NCBI GenBank assembly: GCA_947493035.1
Contig: CANLOW010000001.1
Location: forward strand, 310,001-374,000
Direction: 5' to 3'
Source of the DNA: an uncultured Aquimarina sp.
GTDB lineage: Bacteria > Bacteroidota > Bacteroidia > Flavobacteriales > Flavobacteriaceae
DNA: 64,000 bases
In this document: positions 53,098-61,900 of the stretch, piece by piece
Layout of the letters: each line of letters starts with the position of its first letter
Numbering within the stretch: position 1 is the first letter of the stretch
Program-made: the position numbers and the translations under genes
Notes under the pieces: generated by a model
Told to the model about the DNA's origin: nothing
Seen by the model: the letters and a program-made list of their open reading frames with translations, nothing else
The model's database searches: none

Positions 53098-54405
53098 TTA
53101 TGAATGTTCTTTATGGAGTTTCACAAAATAATGATACATCTGATCCCAAAATTCGTACTTGGTTGATGTTTTATCCAAAAGGTGATTATATAAATGTATA
53201 ACGACAAGCCCTTCAACATCTCTTACTGCACTTACTAATTTAAACGCCGCCTCTTTTGCTTTTGTTGCAGTTTTAAATCCTAAAAACGCATTTGGTGTGA
53301 TACAAAATGGTATAATTTTCAATGGTGTTTGAATTTCATATTCTAGATCATAGAAGAAGAAAGGTGTACAGCTACCTGCTCTAAACCCCGCATGATTCAA
53401 AAAACCCATGGAATAATCTTCGATCACTTCGTGCTCAATTAAACTCCTATAAGTTGTTGGCAAATTCAATTTGGCATATTGACAAAAACTAGTTGATGCT
53501 TTTCGATGTGTAATCTGCTCAAACCTACTCTGTTCTAATTTTTGCGTATTTTCATCTACTAATGCATCAGCTGAAAAACGAAGTCCTATACCACAATAAT
53601 CTGCTATAGATTTAATTAATCTTTGATAGGTTTGACTTTGATAGTTGATGCTTTTATCATGCAATGAATAATTTCCCAGACCAAAGAAAAAACGAATATT
53701 TGCTCGATGCTTTCGCGCAGTGTTAATCATCGCATTATACACTTGATAAGGGTCTTTCTCTAATTTAGTAAGTACTTTTGTTCGCTGAACAATGCGTTTA
53801 AAATTAAATCTTCTCAGATCATTTAGATAACCTTCAACATTTCGAAACCACCCTTTTTTTCGATAAGCATAAGCCTCATTCACTTCACAAATAAGCATCA
53901 CTTCAGATTCTCGTCTTTTACAAAAAACATCAGGAAATCGTTCTTTTAAAATATCCTCTAATTGTTGCACCCATATATCTACAATCGGTAATTGAAGAAA
54001 TCCTTCTTTAAAAGCTAAACTTTCGGTAGCAGGAAATCCATACGCATCATTAGCATGGGGCATATATTCTTCATAACGACTCAATAAAAAAAAGCTAGCC
54101 GAAAACATATCAAATGATAGTGCCGATTTCAAATCGTCTACTTCGAAGAAATAAGGAATTTGTTCTTTGTAAACGACATTCGTCTTAATATCTTCTTTTA
54201 CCCCTCTTTCAAATAATAAACCTGATGCCTTAAAAAAAAGCTCATGCCCTAGGGCTTGATTCCCATAGGAACACTTTGGACCAGAATGAGAAACAAATTG
54301 CTCTATCTCATTAGTAAAAGTAACTTTCACCCCTAACGTACGTTCAAAAAGTTGTTTGAACGTATATCGCACTCTGGGACTAGGTTGAGAATAAACAAGA
54401 AGCAT
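53098..54405 (-). CDS. Polysaccharide deacetylase-family protein with DUF7033-like N terminus
   Basis: This protein of 435 residues has an N-terminal domain with the family stretch FDMFSASFFLLSRYEEYMPH. The later domain resembles the polysaccharide-deacetylase-like family (DPYQVYNAMINTARKHRANI, FFFGLGNYS, FRAGSCTPFFFYDL). The usual metal-binding Asp-x-Asp near residue 174 reads CEVNEAYAY, so the first acidic pair is replaced (Glu174, Asn176). It may therefore bind but not cleave. It forms an operon with radC (3 bases) and the phosphoesterase (2 bases). There is no signal peptide. Confidence 0.75.
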   Translation of the reverse strand: MLLVYSQPSPRVRYTFKQLFERTLGVKVTFTNEIEQFVSHSGPKCSYGNQALGHELFFKASGLLFERGVKEDIKTNVVYKEQIPYFFEVDDLKSALSFDMFSASFFLLSRYEEYMPHANDAYGFPATESLAFKEGFLQLPIVDIWVQQLEDILKERFPDVFCKRRESEVMLICEVNEAYAYRKKGWFRNVEGYLNDLRRFNFKRIVQRTKVLTKLEKDPYQVYNAMINTARKHRANIRFFFGLGNYSLHDKSINYQSQTYQRLIKSIADYCGIGLRFSADALVDENTQKLEQSRFEQITHRKASTSFCQYAKLNLPTTYRSLIEHEVIEDYSMGFLNHAGFRAGSCTPFFFYDLEYEIQTPLKIIPFCITPNAFLGFKTATKAKEAAFKLVSAVRDVEGLVVIHLYNHLLDKTSTKYEFWDQMYHYFVKLHKEHS

Positions 54406-54407
54406 TG

Positions 54408-55103
54408 CTATAAAATATTGGAATCAGCAAAACTAAAGTACGTTTTTTCAGTAACAATGATATGATCCAATACTTTAAGATGTAACGTCTTTGCTCCTTG
54501 TTGGATAAAAGAAGTAATTTCTTTATCTGCTGAACTTGGTTTTAATGTCCCACTAGGGTGATTGTGTGATAAGATAAGGCTAACCGCATTCTTCTCTAAT
54601 GCTTCTTTAAATACGAGCCTAAGATCTACAGTTGCCCCTGTAATCCCTCCACTACTTATCATTTTTTTAAAGATAACTTTATTGGAATTATCTAAATAAA
54701 GCACCCAAAATTCCTCGTGTGATAAATCACCTAATAAAGGTTGTAAGTACCGAAAAACATCATGACTACAAGTAATTTTTGGATATTGAGGAATTTCTTG
54801 ACTTTGTTGCCTTCTCCCTAATTCGAGAGCAGCAACTATACTAATCGCCTTAGCTTCTCCTATTCCTTTAAACTGCATTAATTGAGCCACAGTAAAACGG
54901 CTCAAAGCATTTAGGTTATTTTCTGCTTGCCCTAGAATCCGTTTACAAAGACTAACTGCAGATTCACTTCTACTTCCCGAACCAATCATTATCGCTAATA
55001 ACTCAGCATCTGTTAATGTTTTTTTACCCTTAGCCATCAATTTCTCTCTTGGTCGATCAGCTTCTGACCACGATTTTATTGATAAATGTTCATTAGTATC
55101 CAT
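54408..55103 (-). CDS. radC: RadC-family JAB-domain protein
   Basis: This protein of 231 residues counts from MDTNEHLSIKSWSEADRPRE; an upstream start would add 17 residues that do not look conserved. The helix-hairpin-helix part (about 75-98, LMQFKGIGEAKAISIVAALE) is followed by the JAMM/MPN domain with His180, His182 and Asp193 (SHNHPSGTLKPSSADK) and an acidic residue near 131. The family was named for DNA repair, but its biological role is uncertain. It is divergent from the DUF1569 gene and is the first gene of an operon with the deacetylase-like gene. Confidence 0.9.
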   Translation of the reverse strand: MDTNEHLSIKSWSEADRPREKLMAKGKKTLTDAELLAIMIGSGSRSESAVSLCKRILGQAENNLNALSRFTVAQLMQFKGIGEAKAISIVAALELGRRQQSQEIPQYPKITCSHDVFRYLQPLLGDLSHEEFWVLYLDNSNKVIFKKMISSGGITGATVDLRLVFKEALEKNAVSLILSHNHPSGTLKPSSADKEITSFIQQGAKTLHLKVLDHIIVTEKTYFSFADSNIL

Positions 55104-55163
55104 AAATATTACGTATAGCTGAAATTTATGTAAATTTAGAACAACAAAAATCAATTTATTATT

Positions 55164-55601
55164 ATGAAAACAATATGGGATGCTTCTTCTAAAGAAGAGT
55201 TATTAAACCGAGTTGAAAAATTAACCCCTGATACTAAAGCACATTGGGGAAAAATGGATGCCGCTCAAATGCTTTGGCATTGTAAATACCCATTGGATGT
55301 TGCCATAAAAAATGAAAACAAAGGCAACGGAAAGTTTTTCATGAAACTATTCAAAAAGTCTCTCTACAGTGACAAGCCGTTTAAACAAGGATTGCCAACT
55401 GCAAAATTTCTTGTAGCAACTGAATCCAAAAATTTTAATGATGAAAAACAACAACTTGTAGAAAAAATAAGCCAAGCACATGAATTAAAATCTCGTAGTT
55501 CTTGGAATCCACATCCTTTTTTCGGTAAATTTTCTCACGACCAATGGGGGCAGTTAGAATACAAACATTTGGATCATCATCTAAAACAGTTTGGTGTTTA
55601 A
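55164..55601 (+). CDS. DUF1569 protein
   Basis: This protein of 145 residues has a DinB-like helical-bundle pattern typical of DUF1569: KAHWGKMDAAQMLWHCKYPL, then HELKSRSSWNPHPFFGKFSHD and QWGQLEYKHLDHHLKQFG. Histidines at the helix ends could hold a metal, as in DinB. The function is not known. It is cytoplasmic and divergent from radC across 60 bases. Confidence 0.85.
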   Translation: MKTIWDASSKEELLNRVEKLTPDTKAHWGKMDAAQMLWHCKYPLDVAIKNENKGNGKFFMKLFKKSLYSDKPFKQGLPTAKFLVATESKNFNDEKQQLVEKISQAHELKSRSSWNPHPFFGKFSHDQWGQLEYKHLDHHLKQFGV

Positions 55602-55662
55602 AAGCATTCATTAGCATAACAATAAATCTATTTAAAAACGGTATAACATTTATAAAACTATT

Positions 55663-56778
55663 ATGAAAAAAACAAGTTTATTATTCGGTGCAATTTTAGG
55701 GTGTATGCTCTACACAAGCTGTTCTGACGAAGGAGGTAAAGATGATGTTAACGGTGATGACCCAAAAATCATTAAAGAAGCCCCTTTAGCTACTGAAGAA
55801 ACTCCATTAAAAATCGAGCAGCTAGAAAAAGGAATCTCTATCGATGGGGCTACTGTTAAAAGTGGAACAATATCCCCTACCAGTAATATTACTTTTGATG
55901 TTGTAGACAAAGAACAATCTGGGTTTTTAGATACTGGTTTTAATATTGAACTAAATGTCCCTGACAATTATGGAGGAGCTATCCTACAAATTTTAGATGA
56001 ATCAGGAAACCCATCTGAAAACTATTATGATATACCAAGTGATTTTAAATTTTCATCAAGTTTTAAAAAGCGACGTAAAAAACATCATAAAGTGAGTGCA
56101 AAATCACTAAATGATAACAACGACTCTTCCTTAACTATTGAAGTAGGATTTGATGAAACTATACCTCCCGGAAGATTTTGTTACTGGATTTGTCCTTACG
56201 ATGCTGATGGAAATATAGGTGAACCCGTGGAAGTCTGTGTAGAGATTGAATCTTGGGGAGGAAACGACAATATAGCAGGGACATGGAATTATACTAAGGA
56301 AGAAGAGGTAGTTAATGGTGTATTAGAAGTTATCGATGCTGGAGAAGCAGATTGTACTACTTCTTTTACTTTTTGTGACAGTAGTGAGGATGAGTACGAA
56401 GATTGCGATACCATCAATTCTTTGTCATTAACTTTCTTATCTAATGGCGCTTTTACTGTAAATTTAAATAGAACATCAACTGATATAGATTTTGATGATT
56501 GTCAAATCAAAGATTTCAATAGTGTTTCCATCTCAAAAGGAAACTGGGCTTACAATGAAGAAGAAGGATTAATCACATTAGTTACTAATGAATATTCAGA
56601 AACTATTGATGGAGAACCTGTAACAGATGAATATGCTATAGATGACGAATTAGGTGTCGGAATCGAATTAAAATTGGCCGTAAGCGGAAATAATTTAGAG
56701 TTTTCTTACAATGATACCTTCTCTACAGGATTAGATGAACAAATTGAAGAAAGTGTTACCATTTTCTTCAAGAAATAA
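55663..56778 (+). CDS. Acidic hypothetical lipoprotein
   Basis: This protein of 371 residues has a lipobox (MLYTSC, Cys20) followed by an Asp/Gly-rich linker. The next part (about 60-190) is beta-rich, with a basic patch (FKKRRKKHHKVSAK) that is unusual in a largely acidic protein. The second half (about 205-371) resembles lipocalin-like or DUF5004-type domains that begin IAGTWNYTKEEEV and end in a beta barrel (NNLEFSYNDTF), which is an inference. No enzyme motif is visible. A strong terminator follows. Confidence 0.75.
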   Translation: MKKTSLLFGAILGCMLYTSCSDEGGKDDVNGDDPKIIKEAPLATEETPLKIEQLEKGISIDGATVKSGTISPTSNITFDVVDKEQSGFLDTGFNIELNVPDNYGGAILQILDESGNPSENYYDIPSDFKFSSSFKKRRKKHHKVSAKSLNDNNDSSLTIEVGFDETIPPGRFCYWICPYDADGNIGEPVEVCVEIESWGGNDNIAGTWNYTKEEEVVNGVLEVIDAGEADCTTSFTFCDSSEDEYEDCDTINSLSLTFLSNGAFTVNLNRTSTDIDFDDCQIKDFNSVSISKGNWAYNEEEGLITLVTNEYSETIDGEPVTDEYAIDDELGVGIELKLAVSGNNLEFSYNDTFSTGLDEQIEESVTIFFKK

Positions 56779-56802
56779 ATTACATAATTAATAACTTTAA
56801 TT

Positions 56803-56840
56803 AAAAAGCTAGACTCTTCATTAGAATCTAGCTTTTTTTT
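56803..56840. terminator. Bidirectional rho-independent terminator
   Basis: The arms AAAAAGCTAGA and TCTAGCTTTTT enclose a short loop, with a T-run on the plus strand and a matching A-run at the left end. It serves the lipoprotein gene to the left and probably mpl coming from the right. Confidence 0.9.
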
Positions 56841-56907
56841 GCTTTATCTAAAGAAATAGGATGTAGATAATATCACTACTTATCTATCTTCATAATACAA
56901 TCTATAT

Positions 56908-58251
56908 TTATCTTAATCCGTTAAAATCTAAGCCACCATAATTACCACTACTCATCAATAGCAATGCCGTTTCTTCTAGTGACTTCGAATAGATAAAATC
57001 ATGGAAATCTGTCGCCTTGGTATACACTTTCAAATCGCTTCTTTTAAAAGCTTCTTTTATTTGACTTTCAGTTAAAGGTTGCATTTTCTTTATTGCTAAA
57101 GCTTCGGCACTGTAATACACGACTGCTTCATCTGCTTTATCTAATGCTCCTTCGTATTGCACTAAAAATTCAGGATTTAGACTACTATAAGTATGTAGTT
57201 CCAAACAAGCTAATACCTTCCTTTTTTTGTATTGCTCTTTTACCGCTGCTGTTGTTGCCGATACTTTACTTGGGCTATGGGCAAAATCTTTAAAAACAAC
57301 GGTGCTTTCCGATTCTGAAATTTTCTCTAAACGCTTCGATGCTCCTTTAAAAGATGCAATAGCTTCATAAAATTCATCTTCGTCGATTCCCATATTTTGG
57401 CAAATCCATTTGGATCCTGCCAGATTGTTGAGATTATGCTTTCCGAAAATCTCCAAAGGCATATCTCCTTCTTCTGTTTCGATATACGCAACACCATCTT
57501 CAACTGTATAATTAGGTGTCGTGTAAGGAATCTTGCGTATTTGATTTTCAGAAGCTTCTACAATTCCTTTAACTACAAGGTCTTCTTCATTGTAGATTAA
57601 AACACCTCCCGCTACTATTTGATCAATAAAAATCTTGAACTGTTCTACATAATCCTCAAAAGTCTTGAATACATTGATATGATCCCAAGCAATACCACTT
57701 AACAGAGCGATATTTGGTTGATACAAGTGAAATTTAGGTCTTAAATCAATAGGAGATGACAGATACTCATCTCCTTCTAATACCATAAAATCATTCTCTT
57801 CAGTAAGGTGTACCATTGTTTCGAAACCATCCAACTGCGCTCCAACCATGTAATCTACTTCTTTTTCATGATAATGCAGTACATGCAAAATCATAGAAGT
57901 AATGGTTGTTTTTCCATGTGAACCTCCAATGACCACACGTGACTTCAATTTACTTTGTTCAAATAAATACTCTGGATATGAATGAATGGTAATTCCTAAT
58001 TCTTGAGCCTTTAACAATTCAGGGTTATCTCCCTTCGCATGCATACCCAAGATAACGGCATCTAATTCATTGGTAATTTTATTAGCATCCCATCCAAAAG
58101 ATGCTGGCAATAATCCATATTTCTCTAATCTCGATTTAGACGGATCAAAAATAGCATCATCACTACCAGTTATTTGATATCCTTTTTTATGAAGGGCTAT
58201 GGCAAGATTGTGCATCGCACTACCACCAATAGCTATAAAATGTACACGCAT
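56908..58251 (-). CDS. mpl: UDP-N-acetylmuramate:L-alanyl-gamma-D-glutamyl-meso-diaminopimelate ligase
   Basis: This protein of 447 residues matches Mpl: the N-terminal Rossmann part (RVHFIAIGGSAMHNLAIALH), the ATP loop VVIGGSHGKTTITSM (about 107-121), the Mur-ligase motif LEGDEYLSSPIDLRPKF, and LSGIAWDHINVFKTFEDY. It joins recycled murein tripeptide to UDP-MurNAc in the cytoplasm, saving peptidoglycan. MurC is the close relative, but the GDEYLSSPIDLRPKF block and length favour Mpl. It starts 32 bases after the TPR gene stops, on the same strand. Confidence 0.93.
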   Translation of the reverse strand: MRVHFIAIGGSAMHNLAIALHKKGYQITGSDDAIFDPSKSRLEKYGLLPASFGWDANKITNELDAVILGMHAKGDNPELLKAQELGITIHSYPEYLFEQSKLKSRVVIGGSHGKTTITSMILHVLHYHEKEVDYMVGAQLDGFETMVHLTEENDFMVLEGDEYLSSPIDLRPKFHLYQPNIALLSGIAWDHINVFKTFEDYVEQFKIFIDQIVAGGVLIYNEEDLVVKGIVEASENQIRKIPYTTPNYTVEDGVAYIETEEGDMPLEIFGKHNLNNLAGSKWICQNMGIDEDEFYEAIASFKGASKRLEKISESESTVVFKDFAHSPSKVSATTAAVKEQYKKRKVLACLELHTYSSLNPEFLVQYEGALDKADEAVVYYSAEALAIKKMQPLTESQIKEAFKRSDLKVYTKATDFHDFIYSKSLEETALLLMSSGNYGGLDFNGLR

Positions 58252-58283
58252 GGGAAGATATTTTATGCTAAAATAAGACGAGA

Positions 58284-58835
58284 TTATCCTTTAGACAATC
58301 TTTTAATGATTGCATCCGCTTCTTTTCCCTTTTCCTTGTCAATGGAGGCCACTTCATCTGCATACTCTCTAGCCTTATCTATGCCTCCTCCAAATGCCTT
58401 TGGCAATTCCATATATAATTCGACCATAACCATACGAGGGTCAATGTAGGTTGTATCTAAATCTGCAGCAATTTGCAAATGCTCTTTGATATCATCTAGT
58501 ATAAATATGGCTTTCAATTTGTTCTGTTTTGCCTTCATTCCTAAAGCCCCTCCATATTTAAAATGATAGACCGCATTACTCTTGTCGGTGCATAATGCCT
58601 TTTTAAAATAATCCGCTGCCTCTCCCCATTTTTTTTGTTTGAATTTGATATCTCCCAAATACTCTAAAGCTGTAGCATTTTTCGTATCGGTTTTTAATGC
58701 TTTTTTAAAAGTAATTAAAGCACTCTCATAATTTTCTTCATGAAATTGGTTTATTCCTTCTTGAATCAAGTCATTGTTTTGACCTATCATCAAAAAATTA
58801 ATACACAAAAAAACAAAAAGGATGTTTTTATTCAT
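58284..58835 (-). CDS. Secreted TPR protein
   Basis: This protein of 183 residues has a signal peptide (1-18, FLMIGQ). Three tetratricopeptide-type repeats are visible: about 22-55 (EGINQFHEENYESALITFKK), 56-90 (ALEYLGDIKFKQKKWGEAAD) and 90-140. The rest is helical with AFGGGIDKAREYADE. It is divergent from the alpha-2-macroglobulin gene (84 bases) and co-oriented with mpl. TPR proteins of this sort help assemble complexes, but no partner is evident. Confidence 0.82.
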   Translation of the reverse strand: MNKNILFVFLCINFLMIGQNNDLIQEGINQFHEENYESALITFKKALKTDTKNATALEYLGDIKFKQKKWGEAADYFKKALCTDKSNAVYHFKYGGALGMKAKQNKLKAIFILDDIKEHLQIAADLDTTYIDPRMVMVELYMELPKAFGGGIDKAREYADEVASIDKEKGKEADAIIKRLSKG

Positions 58836-58860
58836 AATTTAGGCATAATTCGTACTTGTA

Positions 58861-58890
58861 TTGAATGCTTTAGTATAACACTAACATTTG
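58861..58890 (+). promoter_or_regulatory. Candidate promoter of the alpha-2-macroglobulin gene
   Basis: TTG (58861-58863), 19 bases, then AACATTTG (58883-58890), one mismatch to TAnnTTTG. The ATG follows 29 bases later, an ordinary distance compared with the near-leaderless starts elsewhere in the window. Confidence 0.4.
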
Positions 58891-58919
58891 CTAACAATTA
58901 ACGATAAAATTACATTTTT

Positions 58920-61900
58920 ATGGCGCAGCGATATGTATTTCTTATAATTCTCAGCTTTCTTCAATCAATTTTTATGGCACAAGCACAGCAAAACTTCGAA
59001 GCAGCATGGTTAGAAATCGATCAATTAGAAATCGAAGGCAAGGTAACCACAGCTTTAGACAAAGTAAAAGCGATTCATAAAAAAGCAGTATCTAAAAAGA
59101 ATGACGAGCAACGATTGAAAGCTCTATTGTTTCAATGGAAGTTCCAACAAATTATTGACGAAAAATCACAGGTTTCCATTTTAGAGTCTATTCATCAAGA
59201 AATCGAACAGACTTCATTTCCTGTTAAAAATATACTGTATTCCTACCTAGCGTCTTTTCTTGAAAGCCATTACAATGATAATTATTGGCGTATTAGTCAA
59301 CGTACCTCTACCGAAGCTGCGGCCTTAAAAGATTACAGGACTTGGGATGTTAAGACTTTTTCAAACGAAATTTCGTCATTTTACAATAAAGCACTAGAAA
59401 ATAGCACCCTTCTTGGCAACACTGCTGTAGATGATTTTACAGAACTTTTGGTTACGGTACCTATTTCACGAAAATACAAACCTACGCTTTATGATATCAT
59501 CGCGCACAAGGCACTGGCTTTTTATAAAAACTCTAGAAATAGTCTACAGCCTAAAGATGCTTTTTTAATTAATGATGAAGCATATTACGACCTCCCAAAA
59601 AAATTCTACACTAGTACAATAAGCACAACAGATACTGCTTCTTTTCAATATCAATCCTTGAAAATTTATCAGGAATTAGAACGTATTCATAGTCAACGAA
59701 AAAACAAAGATGCTTTTATCTTTAACCTCCTTCAACGATTTGAATATGTTAAAAACAACTGGAAAGGCAGTGATACGGATGAGACCTACTTAAAGCATAT
59801 TCAGAATTTACAAAAAACATATCCTTCTAATGCTACCAACCTTGCTTTAGCAGAAGCTTATAGAGCACTGGCTTTTAGAAAGGATGATGATAACAAGTAT
59901 CTATATCCCGAATACAATAAGAAAGCCTTACAGCTCATCAACACTATTGAAGAGCAATCGAAAGACACTAGGATTATAGCAAAAGCTAAAAACTTAAAAT
60001 CACAAATCCTACAAAAGAAACTCAATTGGCAAACGCAATCTTTGTATTTACCTAATAAAAAACAGTTAGCGAAATTGGCTTTTACCAATACCGAAAAAGC
60101 TACGTTACACATTTATCAAGTTCCGTTTGAATTTAATATAGAGGAATTAAAACCATATCATCAAAAAGATTCGCTGGCTAAAGATTACTTAAAAAAGCGA
60201 AAACTGGTGCACTCAACAACTTATTCGCTTCCTAAGAAAACGGATCATAATACCTATAGCACAGAAGTTATTGTACCTCAATTGCCTTTAGGACATTACA
60301 TTTTCACCTTAATTGCCGACGATGACGAAAAGAGTTGGAAGTATCACCAACAATCTGTTTCGAAAATTGGTTTCAACAAAACGGTACTTAAAGGCAAAAC
60401 ACGTTATCAAATTGTGGATCGCTATACGGGTGCTCCTATTTCGAATACCAATATAAAAGTCCGTCATCGTGATCGTTATAATCGAGAAAACTCTTGGAGC
60501 ACTCATACCAAAACAACGGATAGTGATGGGTATTTTAATCAACCACAAAGTGATCGTCATAATAGCTATCAACTGGTTGTTCAATTGGATAAAGACAGCT
60601 TAAAAATAAAAGATCGCAACTATCAATATCGAGATAATAACAACTATGCCAACCAGAACAAAAAGTATCAATCTAAAACATTGCTGTTTTTAGATCGTTC
60701 CATTTATAGACCTGGGCAAAAAGTATATTATAAAGCTATTGCTATTGCCAAAGAGAATGAAGTTTCTAGTAGTCTAAGTGACCAGCAAATTAACATCAAC
60801 GTTCAGGATGTTAATGGACAATCTATTTTCAATAAAGTAGTAACGACTAATGAATATGGTTCAGTACATGGCGATTTTGATTTACCCAAAAGTGGTTTGA
60901 CAGGTAATTTCCATATATCTGCTTCGATAAGTAAACCTAGAGATCGATATAGAAATCAAAATGCAGGTGTTAGTTTTTCTGTAGAAGAGTATAAACGTCC
61001 AACGTTCGAAGTTACATTCGAACCTGCTACAAAAATCTTTAAACTAAACGATACGGTAACCGTAAAAGGTAGTGCCAAAGCCTTTTTTGGTGGAAATATA
61101 ACAGATGCTACTGTTACTTATTCCATAAAACGAACGGTTAGGCCTTTATATTGGTGGTGGCGTAGTATGCCAAGTAACGAAAGTGGTAAGCAAATTGATC
61201 AAGGAACATTGACTACAGATGATCAAGGAAATTTCACTATTAATTTCTTAGCTGAAACGGACAGTCCTGAAATCGAAAACAAAGTCTTTAATTACGAAAT
61301 ATCGGCTAAAGTCACCGATATCAATGGGGAAACTAGAGAGGCTACGCAGACTATTAAAGTGGCAGATAAAAACCTATTGGCAGATATCGTAGTCGACGAA
61401 ACATTGTCGAGTGATACGTCAAGCGAAGTCATTATTAAAACGAAAGACGTTAACGATAACCCGATAAAGACTACAGGTAGTTTGACAGCCTATAAACTTA
61501 AGGCACCAAAGCGTTACTTAAACGCTCGTCCTTGGCCTTCTCCAGATATTCAAAACATTGACCTAGCTGCCTTCGAAAACACTTTTGCGCATATTCCATA
61601 TACGAATGAAAATGACCCGAAGCAATGGGAAAAAGGCGTTTCTTTTTGCGAGCATACTTTCGAAAATACGGCTGAGGCTACCTTCCTTTTAGATGAAATG
61701 AAGGATTGGCCTGCAGGAAAGTATTTGCTAGTAACTACCGTTACCGATCCTTTGACTAAAGCTTCTACTGAAAATCAAAAGTTAATAACGCTAACTCATA
61801 AGCAACAGGAAATTCCTGCTGATCAGCAACTATTTGATTTCACTGTAGATTACAACCCTAAAAATAAAAGTAAGGCTACTTTTAAATTAAGTACCTCTGT

